64,000 bases of DNA, from NCBI RefSeq assembly GCF_000972785.3, contig NZ_CP011518.2:310001-374000 (forward strand), given 5' to 3'. A program made the translations under genes and the position numbers. The first letter of the stretch is position 1; each line of letters opens with the position of its first letter. Positions 26,269-34,977 of the stretch are shown here, one piece after another. Origin of the DNA: Pandoraea oxalativorans (GTDB lineage Bacteria > Pseudomonadota > Gammaproteobacteria > Burkholderiales > Burkholderiaceae). The notes beneath the pieces were generated by a model. The model had not been told where the DNA came from, made no database searches, and saw nothing but the letters and a program-made list of their open reading frames with translations.

Positions 26269-26586
26269 ATGAGAAAACGGAAATCGCTCTATCACGGCCA
26301 CCGATTCCCGGCGTCGGTCATCAGCCATGCTGTGCGTTAGTACTTCCGATTTCAGCTCAGCCTGCGCGACATCGAAGAGTTGCTATTCGAGCGCGGGGTG
26401 AGAGTCAGCTACGAGACGATCCGCCGCTGGTGCGACAAGTTTGGCGCGGGCTTTGCTCACCGGGTCAAAGGGGCACGCCGCAAGCCCGGGAGCACGTGGC
26501 ACCTCGACGAGAGGTTCGTGAGCCTGCCGGGTGAGCCATACCTGCTGTGGCGCGCCGTCGATGAGCATGGCGCGGAACTCGACATC
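26269..26586 (+). pseudogene. IS6-family transposase 5' fragment
   Basis: MRKRKSLYHGHRFPASVISH, an in-frame TAG where other members have a sense codon, then YFRFQLSLRDIEELLFERGVRVSYETIRRWC (HTH) and STWHLDERFVSLPGEPYLLWRAVDEHG with the first catalytic aspartate region. It is cut at ELDI by element B. Doubly dead. Confidence 0.8.
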
Positions 26587-26650
26587 TGGAGCGGCCCCAT
26601 GAAACACCGGACACAGCGACCCACTTACAATAACGGGTAGGCATAAGACT

Positions 26651-27046
26651 GTGTTTTTGACTAACACCAAGCAGGAAGTGATGGAAGTATTGACGGGCCC
26701 AGAGCGCCGGCGTCGCTGGACGGCGGAGCAGAAACTGTCGAGGGTTCGCGAGAGTTTCGAACCGGGAAAATCGGTTTCAATGGTCGCGCGCCATTACGGC
26801 GTGAACCCGAACCAGCTATTCCACTGGCGCAAGCTGTACCAGGACGGTAGCCTGTCAGCGGTCCAGGCTGGCGAAGAAGTGGTTCCGGCATCGGAGTTGG
26901 CTGATGCGCTCAAGCAGATTCGCGAGCTGCAACGGATGCTCGGCAAAAAAACAATGGAGAACGAGATTCTCCGGGAAGCAGTTGAATACAGCCGAGCAAA
27001 AAAATGGATAGCGCACTCGCCCTTGCTGCCGGAGGACGGCCAGTGA
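26651..27046 (+). CDS. Element B orfA
   Basis: 131 aa, with two visible differences from copy 1 (LSRVRES for [14 protein letters not shown] for AVKAGEE). HTH, then a zipper. The A7 run at 26998-27004 is the presumed -1 frameshift site into orfB. Confidence 0.88.
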   Translation: MFLTNTKQEVMEVLTGPERRRRWTAEQKLSRVRESFEPGKSVSMVARHYGVNPNQLFHWRKLYQDGSLSAVQAGEEVVPASELADALKQIRELQRMLGKKTMENEILREAVEYSRAKKWIAHSPLLPEDGQ

Positions 27047-27891
27047 AACTGGTCTGTGAAGTTCTCGGCGTGTCGCGCTCGAACGTATCGGCACGACTGT
27101 CGCGTCCGGCGACGTGGCGCGATGGCCGGCAATCAAGGCCGACCGACGACGAAACTGTAGTCGAGGAAATCCGCCGTGTCGTCGGCGATTTGCCCAGCTA
27201 TGGCTACCGGCGGGTTTGGGGCACGTTGCGCAACGAGCGCGTTGCAGTTGGACTGGCGCCGTTCAATGCCAAGCGCATTTATCGCGTCATGCGAACGCAT
27301 GGGCTGCTGACGCAGCGCCGACCGATTGCGCCGCGAGCCCACCGTCGACATGATGGCAAAGTGGCCGTCGCGCGCAGCAATCAGCGATGGTGCTCGGACG
27401 GCTTCGAGTTCCGCTGCGACAACGGCGAGCCGCTGCGTGTGACGTTTGCGCTGGATTGCTGCGACCGAGAAGCGATGAGCTGGGCGGCGACGACAGCAGG
27501 CCACAGCGGCGACATTGTGCGCAACGTGATGCTGGCCGCAGTGGAAAATCGGTTCGGCAACGAGGTGCATACGCCGTCCGAAATCGAGTGGCTGAGCGAC
27601 AATGGTTCGGGCTATACGGCTGACGATACGCGCCGGTTTGCGATGAACATCGGACTAAAGCCCTTGACCACGCCCGTGTGCAGTCCGCAAAGTAACGGCA
27701 TGGCCGAGAGCTTCGTGAAAACGATGAAGCGCGACTACGTCGCCTTCATGCCGAAGCCGAATGCTGCAACCGCTGCTCACAATCTGGCCATTGCATTTGA
27801 GCATTACAACGAGAATCACCCCCATAGCGCGCTGAAATACCGCTCGCCTCGCGAGTTCCGGCGCTCGATGGATTCAGCAACCTTAGTGTGA
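27004..27891 (+). CDS. Element B orfB, DDE transposase
   Basis: 295 aa. The catalytic motifs are as in copy 1 ([32 protein letters not shown]). Only a handful of substitutions ([30 protein letters not shown]) separate the copies, so both are young. Start ATG 27004 overlaps the frameshift run. As in other IS2-group elements, the orfB frame alone should be poorly translated. Confidence 0.9.
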   Translation: MDSALALAAGGRPVKLVCEVLGVSRSNVSARLSRPATWRDGRQSRPTDDETVVEEIRRVVGDLPSYGYRRVWGTLRNERVAVGLAPFNAKRIYRVMRTHGLLTQRRPIAPRAHRRHDGKVAVARSNQRWCSDGFEFRCDNGEPLRVTFALDCCDREAMSWAATTAGHSGDIVRNVMLAAVENRFGNEVHTPSEIEWLSDNGSGYTADDTRRFAMNIGLKPLTTPVCSPQSNGMAESFVKTMKRDYVAFMPKPNAATAAHNLAIAFEHYNENHPHSALKYRSPREFRRSMDSATLV

Positions 27892-27922
27892 TGGTGTGTC
27901 CGGTTTTACAGGGTCAACTCCA

Positions 27923-28330
27923 CCTCCCGGCTGCGCCAACTGATGCCGTCGATCGAGGCGAAGCTCGCCGAGGGCGTGCGTGCGGCCGAGATCGTCGAGA
28001 CGTTGCGCAAGGGGGGGGCTGGAACTAACGATAGCCACCTTCCGAAACTACCTGTACCAATACCGTGCCAGGCATCCGAACCAGAGTACGGAGCGGCCGG
28101 AGGTGCCCGGCAGACCACAGCCGGCCGGGGTGCCCGTGTCACGCCGGCCCGAGGCGTGCGTGTCGCAGGAGAGTGCCCCGCCTGCAACAGATGGCGGGCC
28201 TCCCCCGCCGCGAGAACCGCTCTCGGTGCAGGAGCTCGATCGTCTGATGAAGCCCGATCCAGCAGAACTGGCCGAACGGATCGCGCGCTATGAGCGACTC
28301 GCGATAGAGAAAGAAAGGAGCCGAACATGA
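27923..28330 (+). pseudogene. StbA-like plasmid stability protein, frameshifted at a G8 run
   Basis: The start is lost under element B. The remnant reads LRQLMPSIEAKLAEGVRAAE and VETLRKGG, meets a run of eight G (28011-28018), and continues in another frame as LELTIATFRNYLYQYRARHPN, then a P-rich linker and PAELAERIARYERLAIEKERS to the stop at 28330. Seven G would keep one frame. The HTH-like part resembles the small DNA-binding StbA/TraK-type proteins that precede stbB on IncW-like plasmids. Its stop overlaps stbB as ATGA. Confidence 0.6.
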
Positions 28331-29031
28331 AAGTCGCCGTCTTAAATTTCAGCGGGAATCCGGGTAAGACTACGCTGGTTGATCACCTACTCGCGCCGCG
28401 CATGAACGCGCCGAGGTTCGAGATCGAGACCCTCAATGCCGGCTCGGCCGACACCGGCGCGCTGCGCCTCAGGGGCCGCGACTACGGCGGGCTGCAGGAG
28501 GGCCTGATGACGCTCGACTCGGCCATCGTCGACGTGGGCGCGTCCAACGTCGAGGAATTCATCAAACAGATGGGCCAATTCGAAGGCTCGCACGACGAGT
28601 TCGACTACTTCGTGGTGCCTGCGGTGAGCGAGAAAAAGCAACAGACCGACACCGTGAACACGATTGAGACACTGACGGGCCTCGGAGTGCCGGCACAGAA
28701 AATCCGCGTGGTGTTCAACAAGGTCGAGCTCGAAGACGCGAGCGACGTGCCGCGCCTGTTTCGCACGATCTTCGGCCTGCATGAAGACACCCGCAGTTTC
28801 ACGCTGCGAGCAGACGCCGTGGTGTTCAAAAACGAGATTTTCGAGCGGCTGCGGGGACTGAACAAATCCGTCGCCGACGTTATCGCGGACGACACGGACT
28901 ATCGGGCCATGCTGCGCGAAGCAAGCGACGACGCGACCCGCTCGCGCGCCGTGAGCATGATCAGCGCCCAGCGCCTGGCCAAGTCGGCCCACAAGAACCT
29001 CGATAACGTCTACCGGGCGTTGTTCAGGTGA
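28327..29031 (+). CDS. stbB: StbB-like plasmid partition/conjugation ATPase
   Basis: 234 aa. It opens KVAVLNFSGNPGKTTLVDHLL, a deviant Walker A (SGNPGKTT, residues 9-16), then MTLDSAIVDVGASNVEEFIK (Walker B-like) and YFVVPAVSEKKQQTDTVNTI, the pattern of the StbB branch of ParA-like ATPases. StbB of IncW plasmid R388 influences plasmid positioning and conjugation. Coupled to the upstream gene by ATGA and followed 12 nt on by the stbC-like gene, so a three-gene stbABC-type operon. Intact. Confidence 0.8.
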   Translation: MKVAVLNFSGNPGKTTLVDHLLAPRMNAPRFEIETLNAGSADTGALRLRGRDYGGLQEGLMTLDSAIVDVGASNVEEFIKQMGQFEGSHDEFDYFVVPAVSEKKQQTDTVNTIETLTGLGVPAQKIRVVFNKVELEDASDVPRLFRTIFGLHEDTRSFTLRADAVVFKNEIFERLRGLNKSVADVIADDTDYRAMLREASDDATRSRAVSMISAQRLAKSAHKNLDNVYRALFR

Positions 29032-29043
29032 TCGGGAGGCAGC

Positions 29044-29433
29044 ATGGGCAATGAGGTTTCCACCGCGCGCGAAGCGCTGATGGCCGAATTGCTGCAAGAG
29101 GTTGACGCGCTCGTGCAGCGCTTTGAGCAGGCGGACGCGACGCTGGCCGCCAAGATGGAGCAGGCCACCACGGACGCGGCCGGTAAGGCGTTTCTGGCCG
29201 CCCGGCTCAATTTCGAGTCCGTCATCGACCGCAACGCCGCGAAACTAACCGAAGCTGGCCGACACGCGGCGGCGCAGATCGGCAATCAGCTCAATCACGG
29301 CGCGGCGCAGCTCGTCGCGGTGAACCTCGCGCTTGAGCGCAAGGCGCGGCGGTTCGTGCTGCTGCTCGTCGGCTTTGCGCTCGTCGCGGGGGCGGTAGGT
29401 GGATTCGTCGGGGCCAGACTGGCGGGCCTCTGA
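29044..29433 (+). CDS. StbC-like membrane-anchored protein
   Basis: 129 aa. Long amphipathic helix rich in A, E and R (ALMAELLQEVDALVQRFEQA), likely coiled coil, then one C-terminal membrane segment (RFVLLLVGFALVAGAVGGFV, residues about 106-125). GGGAGG lies 7 nt before the ATG. The position after stbB and the size fit StbC, whose role is undefined; sequence similarity alone would not settle it. Confidence 0.6.
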   Translation: MGNEVSTAREALMAELLQEVDALVQRFEQADATLAAKMEQATTDAAGKAFLAARLNFESVIDRNAAKLTEAGRHAAAQIGNQLNHGAAQLVAVNLALERKARRFVLLLVGFALVAGAVGGFVGARLAGL

Positions 29434-29740
29434 GACGTGGACGCTGAGCCACTGGACACTAAAAGACGGACGGCCATCGCGCCATCGCTTCGAACACGGC
29501 TTTGCAATTGCGCATTTCTCACATGCGAAAAAAGCGCGGTCTAACTGTATCAGCCGGTACTTGACCTGACGGACAATGTGCGAAGTGTTGCCGTCCGGTG
29601 TGGTGCTCGAGTTGTCCTATCCTGACGACTCGGGCCGGTTTTGAACGGCGAGAAACAGTCTGCACGGAAAAGTGGTTAACGAGCCTGAGCGCAGAACTAT
29701 CGGACACTGTCGGTCAGGTCAAATCCAATCTCTTTCAGGT
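29434..29740. other. No gene recognised
   Basis: Between the stb operon and the WGR remnant. Probably the convergent 3' ends; no clear hairpin with a U-run. Confidence 0.4.
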
Positions 29741-29964
29741 CTAACAGATGCGCCAGTAGCCCGGCCTACGGCGTAAGCGCGCCCGATGAATCTGTTCAAC
29801 GACTTGCCGGCCCTCTACCTCGTCGGAAACCACGTCGGGCTTTGCGCCGTGCCGGCGCGAATCCTTGCCGCCCCATCGGCGCACCACGACCCAATCGCCC
29901 AACAGGTCTTGTCCGAGCTCGACTTCGTACCATCATCTACTCGTCTCCCAATGCGCACGCAGCA
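29741..29964 (-). pseudogene. WGR-domain protein with an in-frame stop
   Basis: One frame reads MLRAHWETSR, TGA (29933-29935), then WYEVELGQDLLGDWVVVRRW and GGKDSRRHGAKPDVV, a WGR fold (W-G-x-x-G core in RRWGGKDSRR). A single stop codon is the only lesion. WGR proteins of this small type are common on proteobacterial plasmids and islands, function unknown. Confidence 0.65.
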
Positions 29965-30008
29965 TGATATTGTCCACTCCTTAAGGCTCTGTTGACGATC
30001 TTCTCGAC

Positions 30009-30476
30009 TTATCGGAATAGCCGAGAATCGAGCGTAAACGGCTCCTGCCGGGAGACCTTCACCTTTCGAAAGTCCGGGTGGAGCGGATTCAGAATGACGT
30101 TCCAGTCTGCTGGGCATACGACGGAGCGCACTTTCATCGCGACGGAGTTGGCTTGCGTCAACCACTGCCGGCCGATCTCAATTGTGGACGCCGGTATCGT
30201 GAGTTGATTCCAGTCCGGCGGGAGCACCGGCTCGTACCCTTTGTCGATCAACGCATCGGCGACGTCGACCTCCACCAGAAACAGGTTCGCAGCAGGGACA
30301 AACCCTGACGCATGCACACGCACCTCAAGCACAGCCGTCGATGCATTAAGGCTCGTGTACAGCGCGGGCATGCCAACTGGATTCCAGCGTCCACCGGCCA
30401 CTGCGGCTCCGGTTCCACTCAAATCGTCTGCGCGGTACCTGCCCGGCTTGTCTTTTGCCAAACGAAACAGCTTCAT
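30009..30476 (-). CDS. RES-domain toxin
   Basis: 155 aa. RES family signatures: MKLFRLAKDKPGRYRADDLSG, the GGRWNPVGMPALYTS block with the conserved arginine and tyrosine, TAVLEVRVH with the glutamate, and the serine/W region in IGRQWLTQANS. RES toxins are ADP-ribosyltransferase-like and deplete NAD or modify a metabolic enzyme. It follows the Xre antitoxin gene, overlapping it by 4 nt (TCAT on the plus strand, ATGA in the gene). It is complete, the only one of three TA pairs in the window with an intact toxin. Confidence 0.88.
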   Translation of the reverse strand: MKLFRLAKDKPGRYRADDLSGTGAAVAGGRWNPVGMPALYTSLNASTAVLEVRVHASGFVPAANLFLVEVDVADALIDKGYEPVLPPDWNQLTIPASTIEIGRQWLTQANSVAMKVRSVVCPADWNVILNPLHPDFRKVKVSRQEPFTLDSRLFR

Positions 30477-30970
30477 ACACCCACGCCAAACTCGATCCGT
30501 TGAAGGATTCGCTGCACGGCGTCATAGCCGGTCTGCGTATCGAGCATCGCGACCGGACGTTCGCCGCCCAGCTCCGCGTGCGGGGCTTGCATCCATTGCG
30601 CGGCAATGTCGCGGCTCTCAAAAACATCGGCCGCGTGAGCATGCACCAGAAGGACGCGCGAGACGCGATCCGACTCGCCGCTACTCAGGCGTTCGCCGGC
30701 AGCGAGCTTGCGCGTTGCCGTGCTCGACGGGATCCGCAGATACGTCAGTAATGATTGAACGCTCGTTTTCAACACTTCGGCCGCCACACGACCGAGGATG
30801 TTTGATTCGAGCCCTGTGCGGATCTCGCGACTTTGTGCAATGGGGTCGAGTTGCATGAAAAGTGCCAGATCATCCGGTATGGCGCCGATACCGTGTGTGC
30901 CGACAAGTGCACTTGGGGCACGGGCACCCGAACGGGCGGGCTTCTTCTCGGGGAGGCGAGGAGTCGGCAT
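30473..30970 (-). CDS. Xre/MbcA/ParS-type antitoxin
   Basis: 165 aa. The central HTH region (LKTSVQSLLTYLRIPSSTAT) is followed by the DUF2384 (MbcA/ParS toxin-binding) domain RVLLVHAHAADVFESRDIAA and MQAPHAELGGERPVAMLDTQ. The first 30 residues are basic and P-rich. AGGAACGACC lies upstream of the ATG. It neutralises the RES toxin by blocking its active site and probably represses the operon through the inverted repeat at 30995-31015. Confidence 0.88.
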   Translation of the reverse strand: MPTPRLPEKKPARSGARAPSALVGTHGIGAIPDDLALFMQLDPIAQSREIRTGLESNILGRVAAEVLKTSVQSLLTYLRIPSSTATRKLAAGERLSSGESDRVSRVLLVHAHAADVFESRDIAAQWMQAPHAELGGERPVAMLDTQTGYDAVQRILQRIEFGVGV

Positions 30971-30994
30971 GGTCGTTCCTCCATAATGGGCAGT

Positions 30995-31015
30995 ATGGCA
31001 TAGCCATTATGCCAT
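30995..31015 (-). promoter_or_regulatory. Operator of the RES/Xre pair
   Basis: ATGGCATA (30995-31002) and TATGCCAT (31008-31015), a perfect 8-bp inverted repeat with a 5-bp spacer, 25 bp before the antitoxin start. A third, partial ATAATGG lies at 30983-30989. Fits Xre-type autoregulation. Confidence 0.65.
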
Positions 31016-31060
31016 GCATGCTCGTTTGGCGCAAGCTGTATGCCCAAATAGCAAAGCACC

Positions 31061-33460
31061 TTAGACGGCATCACTGCGCGGCGCTGGCGCATAGCCGCCT
31101 GCTGAAAAGCCCTGCAGGTCAGTGCGCGAAGGCACCTCGGCCGCTCGCCGCGTGAGCGGTATTTTTAAGCTGAGATTGGACCTCCTTCGCGTCGTAGCGT
31201 TTGCGCGTTCGTGGCGTGATGGGGTCTCGTCCTCGACGAACTTGCTTGGCGCGTCAGAACCGAGCGCGGCAGACCTGCCGTGCCCGATTCTCCTGACATC
31301 ATGCCTCAACGCTTTCCCCGGCGACGTCACACTTGTATGGTGGGCGTCCGCCTGCGTGGCAGCGACGCGAGACGTGTCAGCATCGGCGTCTGCGTCGGCC
31401 CCGTCTCCCACCTCGGGGAGATGTTCTGGCTCGAGGTGCGGCTCGGTCCGCTGCTGTGTCGCAAACATGGCGGGCATCCAGCCGGTGCCTTCGGCGAGCC
31501 GTTCCGCTTCGTCTGCAAGGTCGGCCTTCTTCAACTTTGAAATGCGGGTGACGTGTGCCGGAGCGTATTGCCTGACGGCCGCCAGCGTTGCCGCCTTCGG
31601 CACGTGCAGGAAATAGCCCTTGGCGGTGGGCGTCCACCATGCGGCCATGTCCAGCCCCACCGCCTGCGCCAGTGCTGCGCCGGGTTGTTGCACAGTGGGC
31701 AGCGCCGCACATGGCGTCACCACATCGACGGTAGACGCCACACACACGGCTATCAGCCGCACCAACTCGTCTTGCGGCTTGGCCAGCAGCACGGCGAACA
31801 GTGCCGCGCTGTCCTGCGGTAAGGCGTCCCCAGCAGCTTCCTGTAAGGTGTGCAGCGCCACAGCGGCAGACGATGCCGGTTCTTCGAGCGTCAGCCTTTC
31901 GAGCCGGTCTTTCACTGTCAGACTCACGCCTAGCGGCAAGTCGCCGCTGCGGTAGCGGCCTTGCAGCACGGTCTGCACCATGCCGTGCACCAGCGCAGCC
32001 AAGGCGACGTGCGGATGGCGTGCCACTTCGATTTGCAGTGCCGCCGTGCGGTGCGCGCTTAACCGCTGCGCCAGCCGCTCGGACAGTCTCTCACCAGTGG
32101 GGGCGTCGTGACCGTTGTGGCCTTCCTCGTCGCTCTCGCCGCCCTCACCATTCACGCCGCCTGCGCTCAAATCCTGCCGCAGCTTTTCCAGCGTGCGCAG
32201 CGCCTTGGCCTCGGCCTCGCGCAGCAGACCGCGATGAACCACGGCTTTGCCTTCAGGGTCGAGCGTCACAATGGCCCCGGCCACGGCGCGCACGTCCGGG
32301 GCATAGTCTTGTAAGCCATCCTCCACAGCTTGCAGTTCCTCGGCCACCTGTTCGCGGCGCGATTCCACGTCGCTGACCTTGTCCTCGTCCTCGGTGTCGT
32401 AAGCGCTTTCCAGTTCCCGCTCGATCTTCTCAAGCCGCGCTTGTAACGAGGCAATGCGGCGGGCTTGGCGTGCGCTCGGTTCGCGGCGCTGGCGCGGCGC
32501 GTTCTGAAACGTCTGGCGCTCGGCGTGGCTCACGTGCGGCACCGCTTGTACCCACGCCCAATCTTCGGCGCGCACCGCTTCAGCCATCGCGTCCAACTTG
32601 TCGCCCGCCAGCGTCTCCAGCAGCGCGACGTCGCTCAGATAGGTGCCGGTATCGCCCTCGGCAAACAGGTCACGGTGGATGCTGCCACCCGCTGCGGTGT
32701 AGGCGTCCATGCCGACGAAACGCGCCAGCGGATCCGAGGCGTCGATTTCGCGCTCGGTCAGGCGTGCGCGCAGGGCGGATGCGCCTCGCTGCCACTGCGG
32801 CGCACCGTAGAACGCGGCTTCCTGTGCACCGTGCTCATCGGTGATGGTCAGCGCCATCAATTGCTCCAGCGTCGGCGCGTCCGGCGTGTTGCTGCGGTAG
32901 TCGGCCAGCAAACGCGGCGAAACGTTCGCGAGCTTCAGGCGTCGCTGTACGACCAGCGGCGACACACCGAAATCAGCGGCGATGTCTTCCACGGGACGGC
33001 CTTCCTTGACGAGCGCGGCGAAGGCGACAAACTGGTCGGCCGGGTGCATGGCCTCGCGCTGCACGTTCTCGGCAAGGCTCACGGTACGGGCCGACGCATC
33101 GGCGACGAGCAGACACGGCACCTCGTGATCGGAGGGGATGCGCTTTTTCTTCGCCAGCAGTTTCAAGGCGCTCAAGCGGCGATCGCCCGCGACGACTTCA
33201 TATTGCTCATTCACGTCGTCAGCGCGGGCGGCGGCAATCACGATAAGGTTTTGCAGCAGGCCAACGCGCGAAATACTCGCGGCCAACTCGGGAATCGACA
33301 GGCGCGGCGTCGTGCGTACATTGCGCTTGGACCGGCGCGAGCGCAGCCGGGACAGTGGAACCAGCATCAGGTGCTGGGTTGGGTCGGCCGCTTCGAGCGG
33401 TGCGGCGGCGTCGATGGTGGGCGCTTCGGCGTCGTGTTGGGTCTGAGTGGTCGCATTCAT
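31061..33460 (-). CDS. Large ParB/Spo0J-domain plasmid protein
   Basis: 799 aa from ATG 33460. The ParB N-terminal domain is at residues 30-125: LSIPELAASISRVGLLQNLI, VVAGDRRLSALKLLAKKKRI, then SLAENVQREAMHPADQF (the box after residue 128); an HTH follows near 155-178 (VEDIAADFGVSPLVVQRRLK). A long coiled-coil, acidic middle and a conserved C-terminal block near 700 (AEGTGWMPAMF) match the large ParB-like proteins of betaproteobacterial ICEs and plasmids. The tail beyond contains an alternating D-A stretch and about 90 low-complexity residues, perhaps a read-through after rearrangement. No parA partner is adjacent, so a segregation role is not certain. Confidence 0.85.
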   Translation of the reverse strand: MNATTQTQHDAEAPTIDAAAPLEAADPTQHLMLVPLSRLRSRRSKRNVRTTPRLSIPELAASISRVGLLQNLIVIAAARADDVNEQYEVVAGDRRLSALKLLAKKKRIPSDHEVPCLLVADASARTVSLAENVQREAMHPADQFVAFAALVKEGRPVEDIAADFGVSPLVVQRRLKLANVSPRLLADYRSNTPDAPTLEQLMALTITDEHGAQEAAFYGAPQWQRGASALRARLTEREIDASDPLARFVGMDAYTAAGGSIHRDLFAEGDTGTYLSDVALLETLAGDKLDAMAEAVRAEDWAWVQAVPHVSHAERQTFQNAPRQRREPSARQARRIASLQARLEKIERELESAYDTEDEDKVSDVESRREQVAEELQAVEDGLQDYAPDVRAVAGAIVTLDPEGKAVVHRGLLREAEAKALRTLEKLRQDLSAGGVNGEGGESDEEGHNGHDAPTGERLSERLAQRLSAHRTAALQIEVARHPHVALAALVHGMVQTVLQGRYRSGDLPLGVSLTVKDRLERLTLEEPASSAAVALHTLQEAAGDALPQDSAALFAVLLAKPQDELVRLIAVCVASTVDVVTPCAALPTVQQPGAALAQAVGLDMAAWWTPTAKGYFLHVPKAATLAAVRQYAPAHVTRISKLKKADLADEAERLAEGTGWMPAMFATQQRTEPHLEPEHLPEVGDGADADADADTSRVAATQADAHHTSVTSPGKALRHDVRRIGHGRSAALGSDAPSKFVEDETPSRHERANATTRRRSNLSLKIPLTRRAAEVPSRTDLQGFSAGGYAPAPRSDAV

Positions 33461-33749
33461 GGTGATATCTATATGAACGCGTCCCGTTTGCAACAGCTTT
33501 CGTGTGTTCAGACTGACAGGATGGGCTGCAGCTCTATATCCGGCCTTCTTGCAGCCGGTATTGCCGCTGCGGGCCCCTATGAAATTCGCTGACTCGCACC
33601 TCATTCTCCTTAAGAGCTCGAAGCTCCTACCACCATTCAGGTTTAGCGAGTCCCGGTCCTACCTGATTCGTCATCACACTCGATTGCTGCGCAACCTTTC
33701 GACGTTCACCCTGTGTTAAACACGTTGATGTTCTACTTCGCGTATCCGG
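33461..33749. other. parB upstream region and IS110 3' end
   Basis: The part next to 33460 should hold the parB promoter. The part toward 33749 is downstream of an IS110 transposase and, if the element is of the IS1111 group, could hold its guide RNA. Confidence 0.35.
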
Positions 33750-34769
33750 TCAGGCTGGTTTCACGCTCATGTAGTCCTTCCGGTACGGCCGCTCATGGGC
33801 GAGCACCGCCCAGATCGTTCGCGCCATCTTGTTGGCCAATGCGACGATCACCACATTCGGCGGTCGCCGCATCTTCATCTGCTCGACCCACTCTCCGGGC
33901 TCTTTCGCGTGCGTGAGCACACTTCGTGCACCGTGGATCAGTAGCGTGCGCAGATACGTGTCGCCCCTCTTGCTGATCCCGTGCAGGTTCACCTTGCCGC
34001 CCGAGCCGGTCTGCTTCGGCACTAACCCGGCCCACGCCGCGAACTCCCGCCCCGAACTGAACGCCTTCGGGTCGCCCATCATTGCTACCGCGGCCGTGGC
34101 TGTCAGCAAACCTACGCCAGGTATCTCGCTAATCGCCTTCACTGCCTTGTCTTCCTTCTTCCATTCGCGCATCCGGCGTTCGATTTCCGCGATCTGTTCG
34201 TCGAGCTTTGCCAACCCGTTCCATTGCTCGCGCAACGTATCGATCAGTGCCGCTGGCAGGCGCTCTGCGATTCGGCCGAGCGCAGCCGGTATTTCCGTGT
34301 CCAGCTTCGCTCGTCCCTTGCTCATCACCTCGCCGTATTCGGTCAGCAAGCCACGCAGCCCATTGATCTGCATCGTGCGGAACTTCACCAACTGCTCGCG
34401 CATCCGGTGCAGCGCCAGCATCGCCTGCTGCATCTCGGTCTTCACTGCCACCGGCTTGCCCGGCTGCTGTACCGCCAGCCAGATCGCCCGGGCATCCGCC
34501 GCGTCGTTCTTGTTCCGGATGTTGAACGCCTTCACGAACTCCGCCGGCATCAGCCTGACCTCATGACCCGTCTGCGTGAGTTGCCGAGCCCAGTGGTGGG
34601 CTCCACCACATGCTTCCATCCCGATCAGGCAGGCCGCACGGTTCGCGAAGTGCTCCAAAAATTTCTCACGCTTGATTGCCTTGTTCACGATCTCGCCAGT
34701 TCCCCGGTCAACGTAATGCACTTGGAATACTCGCTTGGCGATGTCGACACCTACGGCCATACTGTTCAT
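33750..34769 (-). CDS. IS110-family (IS1111-like) transposase
   Basis: 339 aa from ATG 34769. DEDD part: MNSMAVGVDIAKRVFQVHYVD, CLIGMEACGGAHHWARQL and NKNDAADARAIW. Transposase_20 part: ISEIPGVGLLTATAAVAMMG, then REFAAWAGLVPKQTGSGGKV and GDTYLRTLLIHGARSVL, typical of the IS1111 branch. A perfect 9-bp inverted repeat AGAAAATGC/GCATTTTCT at 34788-34807 lies at its upstream end, where IS1111 elements carry subterminal repeats. It looks intact. Confidence 0.88.
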   Translation of the reverse strand: MNSMAVGVDIAKRVFQVHYVDRGTGEIVNKAIKREKFLEHFANRAACLIGMEACGGAHHWARQLTQTGHEVRLMPAEFVKAFNIRNKNDAADARAIWLAVQQPGKPVAVKTEMQQAMLALHRMREQLVKFRTMQINGLRGLLTEYGEVMSKGRAKLDTEIPAALGRIAERLPAALIDTLREQWNGLAKLDEQIAEIERRMREWKKEDKAVKAISEIPGVGLLTATAAVAMMGDPKAFSSGREFAAWAGLVPKQTGSGGKVNLHGISKRGDTYLRTLLIHGARSVLTHAKEPGEWVEQMKMRRPPNVVIVALANKMARTIWAVLAHERPYRKDYMSVKPA

Positions 34770-34977
34770 CGTGGATCCTCCGGTTGCCAGAAAATGCGTG
34801 CATTTTCTACCTGGGCACATCGATGCCGTTGGCCCGTGAGGATCCACCCTCATTCTTCGCTCACTCGGTCACGGGGTGGGACGCGTTCATTTCATTCTCC
34901 TAGCGGTTCAGTGGGCAGCACCGAGAGACGCGGCAAGGGCGGCTGCCTGCCCCTGCCACATGAAGAACATGGCGAAA

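Larger units (their letters stand above)
26587..27922 (+). mobile_element. Element B copy 2 (IS2 group)
   Basis: 1336 bp, same ends as copy 1. The 5 bp outside differ (ACATC left, CCTCC right), so there is no target duplication: left flank IS6, right flank the stb operon. This points to a deletion or recombination between two B copies. Confidence 0.9.

Noticed and set aside
29933..29935. Selenocysteine at the in-frame TGA of the WGR gene
   Set aside because: WGR proteins are not selenoproteins, the adjacent residues give no catalytic reason, and no SECIS-like hairpin stands out.
32465..33592. 375-codon plus-strand open frame
   Set aside because: Antisense to the ParB domain, whose motifs are unmistakable on the minus strand.
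34788..34807. Hairpin AGAAAATGC/GCATTTTCT as a terminator
   Set aside because: Lies upstream of the IS110 transposase at the element end; read as a subterminal repeat.
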